A DNA stretch of 64,000 bases from Bradyrhizobium commune. GTDB taxonomy: Bacteria; Pseudomonadota; Alphaproteobacteria; Rhizobiales; Xanthobacteraceae. The stretch lies in contig NZ_CP061379.1 in NCBI RefSeq assembly GCF_015624505.1, positions 4,650,001 to 4,714,000 on the forward strand, read 5' to 3'. The notes beneath the pieces are model-generated. The model saw nothing but the letters and a program-made list of their open reading frames with translations, made no database searches and was not told where the DNA came from. Below are positions 45,539-52,641 of this stretch, one piece after another. The position numbers and the translations under genes are program-made. Within the stretch, counting starts at the first letter, position 1; every line of letters begins with the position of its first letter.

Positions 45539-46197
45539 GACGGGCGATCCACCATCCACCCCATGCCGCGGACGTTGCGGATCGCCTCGGCACCGAGCTT
45601 CCTGCGGATGGTGTGGATCAGGAATTCGACCGCGTTGCTCTCGACCTCCTCGTTCCAGCCATAAAGCTGGCGCTCGAGCTCGCTCCGCGACAGGATGGCG
45701 CCGGGCCGGGTGAGCAAAGCCTGGAGAAGAGCATACTCGCGCGCAGTCAGGATGGCCGTTTGACCAGACAGCGAGGCCTCGCGTGTTGCCGGATCGAGAC
45801 TGAGCTTGCCGTTGCCAAGCAGGGCAGATGCGCCGCTGCCTTCGCGGCGAAGCACGGCACGCATTCGCGCCAGCAGCTCGCGAATCTCGAACGGCTTGAC
45901 GAGGTAGTCATCAGCGCCGAGATCGAGGCCCTCGATCCTGTCGTCGACGCCGTCTCGCGCGGTGACAATAATGACGGGACATTTGCAGCCATCCGCGCGC
46001 AGCCGACGCAAGATGTCACGGCCGTCCGCGTTCGGCAGACCAAGATCGAGCAGCAGCACTTCGTAGGACTCGCTTTCGGCCGCAAGCAGCGCGGTCTCGC
46101 CATCCCTGACCCAATCGACGGCATAGGCGGCATCTTTCAGCGCCTGCTCGACGGCGGCGCCGACCATCCTGTCGTCCTCAATCAGCAGAACCCGCAA
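45535..46197 (-). CDS. OmpR-family response regulator
   Basis: A 220-residue regulator with a receiver domain (LLIEDDRMVG; phospho-acceptor Asp in LLLDLGLPNADG, near 50; Lys in YLVKPFEIRELLAR) and a winged-helix DNA-binding domain (about 125-218, ending VRGMGWMVDRPS). It pairs with the downstream kinase. The TTG at 46197 is the preferred start because the conserved core begins LRVLLIEDD and GAGG lies nine bases upstream; ATG at 46248 would add 17 residues. Direct repeats at 46254-46342, just upstream, look like its binding sites. Confidence 0.9.
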   Translation of the reverse strand: MRVLLIEDDRMVGAAVEQALKDAAYAVDWVRDGETALLAAESESYEVLLLDLGLPNADGRDILRRLRADGCKCPVIIVTARDGVDDRIEGLDLGADDYLVKPFEIRELLARMRAVLRREGSGASALLGNGKLSLDPATREASLSGQTAILTAREYALLQALLTRPGAILSRSELERQLYGWNEEVESNAVEFLIHTIRRKLGAEAIRNVRGMGWMVDRPS

Positions 46198-46253
46198 GAC
46201 CCGATCCTCAAAACGGCCGAGCCATCCGGCCGTCAAAATCATGCCCATTCCGA

Positions 46254-46342
46254 CTTAGCGCAGAGTTAGGGAGCCCCAGCAGGCCCAAATTGCGGCGAAC
46301 ACCGCCCTCGCCCGAAATTCCTCACCCTAAGCCGCGCCTAAG
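46254..46342. promoter_or_regulatory. Paired 11-bp-phased direct repeats between the two-component genes and the COG4705 cluster
   Basis: CTTAG at 46254-46258 recurs as GTTAG at 46265-46269, 11 bp on. In the opposite orientation CCTAAG at 46326-46331 recurs at 46337-46342, again with an 11-bp step. Direct repeats one helical turn apart are the normal site form for OmpR/PhoB-type regulators. One pair faces each divergent gene, which suggests that the regulator controls both itself and the membrane protein cluster. Confidence 0.65.
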
Positions 46343-46390
46343 TCGGCGGCACGATGGTCCTGCATCGCTACGACCTTGGGAGATTTTGGC

Positions 46391-47173
46391 GTGCCGCAAT
46401 ATTCAGGCCTTGGCGCAACGCGAATGCTGAACAAGGTTCCGGAGGTCACCGCGATCTTCTGGGCCATCAAGATCCTCTCGACCACAGTCGGCGAAACCGG
46501 CGCCGATTATCTCGCGGTGCATGTCGGCCTCGGCGCCGGCCGGACGGCGATCTGCATGACCGGACTGCTGATCGCCGCATTGCTCCTGCAACTGAGGCGC
46601 CGTGCCTATGTGCCCTGGATCTACTGGCTCACCGTCGTTCTCGTCAGCATCGTCGGGACGCAGCTCACGGATCTCTTGACCGACAAGCTCGAGATCAGCC
46701 TCTATGTCAGCACCGCGGCCTTCGCCGGCGCGCTCGCGGCAATTTTCGCAATCTGGTACGGCGTCGAGCGCACGCTGTCGATCCACAGCATCGTCACGAC
46801 GCGGCGCGAGCTGTTCTACTGGACCGCGATCCTGTTCACCTTCGCGCTCGGCACGGCCGCCGGCGATCTCGCGACCGAAGCGCTCGGTCTCGGCTTTCAG
46901 CTCGGCGTCGTCGCCTTCGGCATGCTGATCGTCGCGGTGGCGGCTGCGTACGCCATCGGCGGCAATCCCGTCCTCACCTTCTGGCTCGCCTATATCCTCA
47001 CCCGTCCGCTTGGCGCCTCGCTTGGCGACCTGCTGTCGCAATCGCGCGACTATGGCGGAATGGGCCTCGGCACGGTCCAGACCAGCATCGTCTTCCTGAC
47101 CGTGATCGTCGGCCTCGTCGCCTGGGTGACGTTCGAAGGCGATGACGCTCGCCGGACAGATCCGGCGCAATAG
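46391..47173 (+). CDS. COG4705 integral membrane protein, first copy
   Basis: A 260-residue membrane protein with about eight hydrophobic segments. [25 protein letters not shown] near the start defines the COG4705 family of unknown function. A motif of the form G-x-x-x-x-D recurs four times: [21 protein letters not shown] and LGASLGD, each within or at the edge of a membrane segment. GTG at 46391, preceded by GGGAG, is the best start; ATG at 46424 is an alternative. It heads a three-gene operon divergent from a two-component system. A transport role is possible but unproven. Confidence 0.72.
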   Translation: MPQYSGLGATRMLNKVPEVTAIFWAIKILSTTVGETGADYLAVHVGLGAGRTAICMTGLLIAALLLQLRRRAYVPWIYWLTVVLVSIVGTQLTDLLTDKLEISLYVSTAAFAGALAAIFAIWYGVERTLSIHSIVTTRRELFYWTAILFTFALGTAAGDLATEALGLGFQLGVVAFGMLIVAVAAAYAIGGNPVLTFWLAYILTRPLGASLGDLLSQSRDYGGMGLGTVQTSIVFLTVIVGLVAWVTFEGDDARRTDPAQ

Positions 47174-47232
47174 CTCCAACCCCGGACTTCAACGCTGCCT
47201 GCACGGACGCAGGAGCCCACACGGAGAACCAC

Positions 47233-47634
47233 ATGATGAAAACGATATCATCCATCGCGGTCTGCCTGCTGACGACTTTCATCAGCGAGCCGAACATGCA
47301 TGCGAGCCAGCACATCACCTTCGTGCCCTTGTCGCAGGCCGCGACAGCAAAGCTCGGTGATCTCACGCCGTTCCGCAGCATCGTCGTCGATGTCGCGGCC
47401 CTGATCGACAAGGGCGACCTGCCCGGCGCCAAGATCCGGATCAAGGACCTCGAGACCAGATGGGACGAGGCCGAAGCCGGCCTGAAGCCGCGCGCGGCGG
47501 CCGACTGGCACACCGTCGACAAGGCGATCGACCGCGCGCTGGAGGCCCTGCGCGCGGGCACGCCGGATGCTGCCAAGTGCAAGCAGGCCGTCACCGATCT
47601 GCTCGCTGTCATGGATGGCGTCGCCAAGACCTGA
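47233..47634 (+). CDS. Small exported helical protein between two COG4705 genes
   Basis: A 133-residue protein with an N-terminal signal sequence ([21 protein letters not shown]) and a mature domain of amphipathic helices: [40 protein letters not shown] and [13 protein letters not shown]. The conserved-looking Trp-Asp-Glu-Ala and Trp-His pairs could bind a ligand or metal. GGAG precedes the ATG. Location is probably periplasmic. It lies between two paralogous membrane proteins, so it may be their soluble partner or feed the sensor kinase. No family name is known to me. Confidence 0.68.
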   Translation: MMKTISSIAVCLLTTFISEPNMHASQHITFVPLSQAATAKLGDLTPFRSIVVDVAALIDKGDLPGAKIRIKDLETRWDEAEAGLKPRAAADWHTVDKAIDRALEALRAGTPDAAKCKQAVTDLLAVMDGVAKT

Positions 47635-47698
47635 CACCTCCGCGCCGTCATCCCGGTCAGCCGCGGACCACCGCGGCTGACTCAGCAATGAGGACATT

Positions 47699-48502
47699 AT
47701 GGACGATCGTACGAAGATCAGCGTCATCAGCGACAGCAAGGTCCCGGAGGTCACGCTCGGCTTCTGGATCATCAAGATCGCAGCCACGACTCTCGGCGAG
47801 ACCGGCGGCGACACCGTCACCATGACCTTGAACTGGGGCTACCTCGCCGGCACCTGCTTGTTCCTGGCGGCGATGATTGTTCTTGTCGCGGCACAAATCC
47901 GCGCGCGAAAATTCCATCCGGCGTTGTACTGGGCGACCATCGTGGCATCGACCACCTTCGGCACGACCATGGCCGACTTCGCCGACCGCTCGCTCGGCAT
48001 CGGCTATACCGGCGGCTCGACGCTGCTGCTCAGCTGTCTCGTGCTGGTACTCTGGCTCTGGTATCGCGCCGAGGGGACGATCTCGGTCGACAGCGTCGGC
48101 ACGCCGCGGGTCGAGGCGTTCTATTGGGGCGCGATCACCTTTTCGCAGACGCTCGGCACCGCGCTCGGCGACTGGATCGCCGATACCGGCGATATGGGTT
48201 ATCGCGGCGGCGCGCTGATCTTCGCCGGCGGGCTTGCCGTTATCGGCGCTCTCTATTTCTGGACCCGGGTCTCCCGCGTCACACTGTTCTGGGCGGCCTT
48301 CATTCTGACGCGGCCGTTGGGCGCGACCGTCGGCGATTTCCTCGACAAGCCGCTCGACCATGGTGGGCTCGCCTTGAGCCGGCCGCTGGCCTCCGCCGTG
48401 ATCGCGGCGTTCATGCTGGCCTGCCTGCTGCTGATCCCGCAACGCGCCTGGCAGCACCCGGGCGATCACCAGGCGGCCGAGAAGGCCCGCGAGGTCGCCT
48501 AG
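47699..48502 (+). CDS. COG4705 integral membrane protein, second copy
   Basis: A 267-residue paralogue of the protein at 46391, with SKVPEVTLGFWIIKIAATTLGETGGD near the start and the same four repeats: LGETGGD, FGTTMAD, LGTALGD and LGATVGD. About eight membrane segments. AATGAGGACATT gives a good ribosome-binding site before the ATG. It is the third gene of the cluster and converges with a small minus-strand gene, overlapping by 4 bp. The paired membrane paralogues may form a heterodimer. The function is unknown. Confidence 0.75.
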   Translation: MDDRTKISVISDSKVPEVTLGFWIIKIAATTLGETGGDTVTMTLNWGYLAGTCLFLAAMIVLVAAQIRARKFHPALYWATIVASTTFGTTMADFADRSLGIGYTGGSTLLLSCLVLVLWLWYRAEGTISVDSVGTPRVEAFYWGAITFSQTLGTALGDWIADTGDMGYRGGALIFAGGLAVIGALYFWTRVSRVTLFWAAFILTRPLGATVGDFLDKPLDHGGLALSRPLASAVIAAFMLACLLLIPQRAWQHPGDHQAAEKAREVA

Positions 48503-48762
48503 CGAATGATCGTGGTTAGCGACGAGTAACGCTTGGCCGGCTTGGCGTCGCTGGCAGAGAATTGCGCAAAGGCGTCGCTGATGCGCACGGCCGGCGGCGT
48601 GTCGCCGGCGAAGCGGAATTCCTTCGGCTGCGGTGCGTAGAAGCTGGCGCTGTAATAGGCGTCGTCGAAGCGTGCCTCGCCGACCCCGAACAATGAGTCG
48701 CAGACGAACAGGAGCGCATAGACTCCCGCGACCGCCACGACGATCTCCTTGAGAACCGACAT
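48499..48762 (-). CDS. Small single-pass membrane protein, function unknown
   Basis: An 87-residue protein starting MSVLKEIVVAVAGVYALLF, where one hydrophobic segment is followed by a periplasmic tail (FDDAYYSASFYAPQPKEF). The ATG at 48762 is preferred since the frame above it to 48807 adds a non-matching region. It overlaps the stop of the convergent COG4705 gene by 4 bp. Similar short proteins with a DDAYYSA-type motif occur in Bradyrhizobium, from memory. No function can be offered. Confidence 0.6.
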   Translation of the reverse strand: MSVLKEIVVAVAGVYALLFVCDSLFGVGEARFDDAYYSASFYAPQPKEFRFAGDTPPAVRISDAFAQFSASDAKPAKRYSSLTTIIR

Positions 48763-48895
48763 GTTGATGCCCCACCCTTTTGCGGGAAGCATGCATGTCG
48801 GTTCCAAAGCCGAGGTTTAAGGCGCCGCGGGACTTGTCCCCAGAGTTGACCGCTCCTGAACGGAATGCAGACAATCTTATCGATCCGGAAAAGAG

Positions 48896-48926
48896 AGCCC
48901 GCCTGACCGGGCGGATCAGGCGGGCT
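48896..48926 (-). terminator. Intrinsic terminator of the aldehyde dehydrogenase gene
   Basis: AGCCCGCCTGA (48896-48906) pairs with TCAGGCGGGCT (48916-48926) to give an 11-bp GC-rich stem. On the minus strand the stem is followed by CTCTTTTCC, a short T tract. It starts 24 bp after the stop of the gene ending at 48951. Confidence 0.75.
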
Positions 48927-48950
48927 CCAGGCTTGGCCGCTCGGGAGGTA

Positions 48951-50438
48951 TCAGACGGCCAGATTCATCCACACGGCCTTCGGCTCGGTGAAATTGTCGA
49001 TCGCGGCGGTGCCGTGCTCGCGGCCGAGACCGGAGTCGCGCTCGCCGCCCCAGGGCAGGCGCACGTCGGTATAGCCATAGGTGTTCATCCAGACCGTGCC
49101 GGCCCGCGCGCGCTTGGCGAAGCGCTGGAGCTTGCCGATGTCGCGGCTCCAGACGCCGGCCGCGAGACTGTAGGCCGTGCCGTTAGCGATCCGTAAAGCA
49201 TCAGCTTCGTCCCTGAACTTGATGACGCTGACGACGGGGCCGAAGATTTCTTCCTGCGAGATCCGCATCTCGTGCTCGACGCCCGCGAACACCGCGGGGC
49301 TGATGAAATAGCCGCGATCGCCGACCTTCTCGCCACCGGTGACGAGGGTCGCGCCCTCCTTCCGGCCGATGTCGACATAGTCGAGGATCGACTTCATCTG
49401 CTTCTCGGAGATGACGGGACCGAGCGCCGTCTTGCGGTCGAGCGGATCGCCGATCCTGAGCGACTTCGCGCGCGCAGCCAGCCGCTCGACGACTTCGTCA
49501 TAGGCCTTCTCCTGCACCAGCACGCGCGAGCCGGCGGAGCAGACCTGGCCGGCATTGAAGAAGATGCCGGAGGCGGCAGCCTTGGAAGCGGATTCGAGAT
49601 CGGCATCGTCGAAGATCACGTTGGCCGACTTGCCGCCGAGCTCCAGCGAGACGCGCTTGAAGTTGCTGGCCGCGCCTTTCATGATTCCGCGGCCGACGCC
49701 GGGCGAGCCCGTAAAAGTGACCTTGTCGACATCGGGATGATTGACCAAGGCGTCGCCGACGACGCGGCCGGGTCCGGTGACGACGTTGAAGACGCCCTTC
49801 GGCAAGCCGGCCTCAAGCGCGAGCTCGGCGATGCGCAGCGCCGACAGCGAGGTCAATTCGGCCGGCTTCATCACCACGGTGCAACCGCAGGCGAGCGCCG
49901 GTGCGAGCTTCCACATGCCGATCATCAGCGGGAAATTCCACGGCACGATGGCGGCGACCACGCCGACCGGCTCGCGCACGGTGTAGGTCAGGGCGTCGTC
50001 GCGCACCGGCACGACGTCGCCGCTGATCTTGTCGGCCCAGCCGGCGTAGTAGGTCAGCGTGTCGACGGCGGACGGAAAGTCCTGGCGCAGCGTGGCCGAG
50101 ATCGGCTTGCCGGCGTCGATCGACTCGATCTCGACGATCTCGTCGGCATGCTGCTTCAACAGCTCCGCCCAGCGCATCAGGATCTGGCCGCGCTCGGAGG
50201 CGCGCATCGTGCGCCACGGGCCTTCGAACGCCCGGCGCGCCGCGGCGACCGCATGCTCGACATCGGCCTCGTTGCCTTCGGCGACGGTGGCGATCACCTG
50301 GCCGGTTGCCGGATTGAGGGATTTGAAGGTACGGCCCGAGCTCGCGGGCACGCGGCGGCCGTCGATCAGCAGGTCCTGGGGCCGGGCCATGAACTCGGCG
50401 GCGGGGGAGCGCGCAAAGTCATATGCAACTGACATCAT
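48951..50438 (-). CDS. Aldehyde dehydrogenase (first copy)
   Basis: A 495-residue NAD(P)-dependent aldehyde dehydrogenase with IVPWNFPLMIGMWKLAPALA, FTGSPGVGRG, the catalytic Glu in LELGGKSANV and the nucleophile in NAGQVCSAGSR. It most resembles betaine/aliphatic aldehyde dehydrogenases, but the substrate is open. Two ATGs (50438 and 50435) follow GGAGTAAAT. It is divergent from a ModE-HTH/substrate-binding-domain regulator, and the short space between holds palindromes, so that regulator probably controls it. A terminator follows the gene. Confidence 0.9.
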   Translation of the reverse strand: MMSVAYDFARSPAAEFMARPQDLLIDGRRVPASSGRTFKSLNPATGQVIATVAEGNEADVEHAVAAARRAFEGPWRTMRASERGQILMRWAELLKQHADEIVEIESIDAGKPISATLRQDFPSAVDTLTYYAGWADKISGDVVPVRDDALTYTVREPVGVVAAIVPWNFPLMIGMWKLAPALACGCTVVMKPAELTSLSALRIAELALEAGLPKGVFNVVTGPGRVVGDALVNHPDVDKVTFTGSPGVGRGIMKGAASNFKRVSLELGGKSANVIFDDADLESASKAAASGIFFNAGQVCSAGSRVLVQEKAYDEVVERLAARAKSLRIGDPLDRKTALGPVISEKQMKSILDYVDIGRKEGATLVTGGEKVGDRGYFISPAVFAGVEHEMRISQEEIFGPVVSVIKFRDEADALRIANGTAYSLAAGVWSRDIGKLQRFAKRARAGTVWMNTYGYTDVRLPWGGERDSGLGREHGTAAIDNFTEPKAVWMNLAV

Positions 50439-50527
50439 ATTTACTCCGTTTCTGGTATACCAGATTAGGCGTCCTTTGGCGGGAGTAAATATGATATGGT
50501 GTTCCGATGGACGCCTTCATATATGAA
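50434..50527. promoter_or_regulatory. Divergent promoter region with palindromes and a possible leader peptide
   Basis: ATCATATTTACTCC (50434-50447) and GGAGTAAATATGAT (50482-50495) are an exact inverted repeat. Between them lies the perfect palindrome TCTGGTATACCAGA (50451-50464), and TTCATATATGAA follows at 50516-50527. The left arm is the ribosome-binding site and start of the aldehyde dehydrogenase. The right arm therefore carries the same signal on the plus strand, followed by ATG at 50491 and a 12-codon frame ending at TGA 50524-50526, a possible leader ahead of the regulator at 50550. Confidence 0.55.
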
Positions 50528-50549
50528 TCGGACTTCATAAGGAAAGCCG

Positions 50550-51632
50550 ATGCTCCAGATCGAGATCGAAGCCGTTTGGCGGTTTCGCCGGGAGGGCAGC
50601 CCGCGCACGGCGGTGGTCATGCTCGGGGTCCTCAATGAGATCCGGAAGACCGGAAAGATCTCGAGCGCGGCCACCGACGCCCACCTCTCCTACCGCCACG
50701 TCTGGAATCTGATCGAGCAATGGTCGGAATTCTTCGGCACACCGCTGGTCGAGACCCAGCGCGGCAGAGGCACCAAGCTCACCGCCTTCGGCGAGCGGCT
50801 GGTGTGGGCCGGCGAGCGCATGCAGGCCCGGCTCGGCCCGCAGCTCGACAACCTCGCGCAGGAACTTGCGAGCGAGATCAAGCCGTTCCTCGAGCAGCGG
50901 CCATCCGTGATCCGGGTCCATGCCAGCCACGGCTTTGCGGTCGCAAAGCTGCGCGAATTCCTCGACCGCGAGCCCGGCATCGGCGTCGATCTGCGCTATG
51001 TCAGCAACCAGAATTCGCTGGTCTCGCTGGCGCAGGGCGCCTGCGACCTTTCCGGCCTGCATCTGCCACACGGCGCGCTACGCGCGCAGGGCATCAAGAC
51101 GGCGCGCGAATGGCTCGATGCGCGCGAGGACCGCGTGATCAGCTTCGTGACGCGCGAGATGGGGCTGATGGTCGCGCGCGGCAATCCGCTTGGCATCCGG
51201 TCGATCGAAGACCTCACCTCGCCAAAAGTGCGGTTCGTCAACCGCGATCACGATTCCGGCACGCGCCTGCTGTTCGACCAGCTGCTCGCCGCGCAACGCA
51301 TCGACGAAAGCCGCATCAACGGCGCGCAGCAGATCGAGTTCACCCACGCCGCCGTCGCTGCCTATGTCGCAAGCGGCATGGCGGATGCGAGCTTTGGCGT
51401 CGAGGCCGCGGCCAGGCAATTCGGCCTCGATTTCATCCGGATCCTGACCGAGGATTATTTCTTCGTCTGCAAGCGCGCGTTCCTCGACACCGAGCCGATG
51501 CAACGTATCCTCGAGATCATGCGCAGCGCCGATTTTCGCAGCGCCGTGGCGAGCCTGCCCGGCTACGTGCCGTCAGACACGGGCGATGTCACCGGCGTGA
51601 AGGCGTTTTTGGAGATGCACGCCGTGCGCTGA
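50550..51632 (+). CDS. ModE-type HTH regulator with periplasmic-binding-protein-like sensor domain
   Basis: A 360-residue one-component regulator. The first 105 residues are a ModE/LysR-like winged helix (VVMLGVLNEIRKTGKISSAA, YRHVWNLIEQWSEFFGTPLVE), followed by a substrate-binding-type domain (about 115-340, with VIRVHASHGFAVAKL and FVNRDHDSGTRLLFDQLL). Proteins of this layout are linked to molybdate or tungstate, or to molybdenum-cofactor genes. AAGGA precedes the ATG. It is divergent from an aldehyde dehydrogenase, its likely target. The ligand is inferred from the family only. Confidence 0.82.
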   Translation: MLQIEIEAVWRFRREGSPRTAVVMLGVLNEIRKTGKISSAATDAHLSYRHVWNLIEQWSEFFGTPLVETQRGRGTKLTAFGERLVWAGERMQARLGPQLDNLAQELASEIKPFLEQRPSVIRVHASHGFAVAKLREFLDREPGIGVDLRYVSNQNSLVSLAQGACDLSGLHLPHGALRAQGIKTAREWLDAREDRVISFVTREMGLMVARGNPLGIRSIEDLTSPKVRFVNRDHDSGTRLLFDQLLAAQRIDESRINGAQQIEFTHAAVAAYVASGMADASFGVEAAARQFGLDFIRILTEDYFFVCKRAFLDTEPMQRILEIMRSADFRSAVASLPGYVPSDTGDVTGVKAFLEMHAVR

Positions 51633-51701
51633 TGTGTTCACCTTGTCCGCAGCGGGCAGGAGTGGCAATCTCTCTCTCGCAACTGGCCAAGAGAGCCGAC
51701 C

Positions 51702-52076
51702 ATGTCGCGCGCGAGCGCCAAATCGCTTCCCCAATTGAGCCTGCGGATCGACCTCGACGGCGAGGATCGGATCGGGCCCGGCAAGATCGAGCTGTTGGAG
51801 CAGATCCGCGAGCACGGCTCGATCTCGGCGGCGGGCCGCGCCATGGACATGTCCTACAAGCGCGCCTGGGATCTCGTCGACGAGATCAACCGCATCTGCG
51901 GGCATGTCGCGGTCGAGCCGCAGGCCGGCGGCAAGAACGGCGGCGGCGCCATGCTTTCCCCCTTCGGCGAAGCGCTGGTCGCGCGCTACCGCAAGATCGA
52001 GCGCGACGCCGCGCGTGCCGTTCGTAAGGAGCTGGAAGCGCTCAAGAGCGACATCGTCCGTTCCCGCAAGTCCTGA
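51702..52076 (+). CDS. ModE N-terminal-domain HTH protein (no molybdate-binding domain)
   Basis: A 124-residue protein that is essentially a ModE DNA-binding domain: IDLDGEDRIGPGKIELLEQI, HGSISAAGRAMDMSYKRAWDLVDEIN (core SISAAGRAMDMSYKRAWDLV) and GGGAMLSPFGEALVARYR. The C-terminal molbindin (TOBE) domains of full ModE are missing, so it may be a stand-alone DNA-binding form. It lies 69 bp after the other ModE-type regulator on the same strand. Two ModE-like boxes lie 400-530 bp downstream, near the next divergent gene pair. Confidence 0.83.
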   Translation: MSRASAKSLPQLSLRIDLDGEDRIGPGKIELLEQIREHGSISAAGRAMDMSYKRAWDLVDEINRICGHVAVEPQAGGKNGGGAMLSPFGEALVARYRKIERDAARAVRKELEALKSDIVRSRKS

Positions 52077-52082
52077 ACGCCC

Positions 52083-52460
52083 TCAATTCGGCCGCACCGT
52101 CACTTCGGGCATCGGCTGGGTCAGGGCCTCACCCAACAGGCTCTGTTCGGCCTTCGGGATCGAGAAGCGGACCTTGAAGCCGTCCTCGGTCTCAAGCGTA
52201 ATGATGCGCTGGGTCGTGTCGATGGATTGCTCCAGCACCCAAGATGCCAGAGGGTAGGCGTAGCGCAGGCTCTGGTCGCCGTAGCGGGCCTTCAGCGCCG
52301 CCTCGAGCAGCCCGGGCAGGGTCATGATCAGCGCTCCGACCTGGTTAAGCGAGACGCTGACGGCGGCGGGATTGCCCGCGACGTCCTCGAAGCCCAGCGA
52401 GATCGCACCGCCATCGGCCGCCACCTCGCAATTCGTGAGCGACCTTACCTTGATTTCCAT
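52083..52460 (-). CDS. Conserved hypothetical protein divergent from the second aldehyde dehydrogenase
   Basis: A 125-residue soluble protein beginning MEIKVRSLTNCEVAADGGA, with alternating strand-like segments and a central helix (LPGLLEAALKARYG). No signal, membrane segment or known motif is seen. It converges on the ModE-HTH gene, ending 6 bp from its stop, and starts 23 bp from a ModE-like box. The neighbours suggest coregulation with the aldehyde dehydrogenase on the other strand. Its function is unknown, and I do not recognise a family. Confidence 0.65.
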   Translation of the reverse strand: MEIKVRSLTNCEVAADGGAISLGFEDVAGNPAAVSVSLNQVGALIMTLPGLLEAALKARYGDQSLRYAYPLASWVLEQSIDTTQRIITLETEDGFKVRFSIPKAEQSLLGEALTQPMPEVTVRPN

Positions 52461-52482
52461 CGCCGATCCCGGAACGCACTTC

Positions 52483-52506
52483 CGCTATATCCATCACGAT
52501 ATATCG
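52483..52506. promoter_or_regulatory. ModE-like operator, copy 1
   Basis: Left half CGCTATATCC (52483-52492), four-base spacer ATCA, right half CGATATATCG (52497-52506). The geometry is 10-4-10, the halves are near inverted complements, and they resemble the CGTTATAT half-site of E. coli ModE. It lies 23 bp upstream of the minus-strand gene starting at 52460. A second copy with the same geometry lies at 52579. Confidence 0.55.
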
Positions 52507-52578
52507 ATATGTCGCCCAGCGTCCAGCCGCTTTTTCTGGAATTGATCGAGCCGGCCGCCATGGCCGGGCGAGCGGGAT

Positions 52579-52602
52579 CGTGATATACATCTCGATATAA
52601 CG
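52579..52602. promoter_or_regulatory. ModE-like operator, copy 2
   Basis: Left half CGTGATATAC (52579-52588), spacer ATCT, right half CGATATAACG (52593-52602). The complement of the right half, CGTTATATCG, fits the ModE half-site well. It ends 39 bp before the ATG of the aldehyde dehydrogenase at 52642, a good place for an operator. It shares 19 of 24 positions with the copy at 52483. Confidence 0.6.
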
Positions 52603-52641
52603 AGGCCCGAACGGCCCGTTCTTCAAGGGAGCGCAAAGCCA

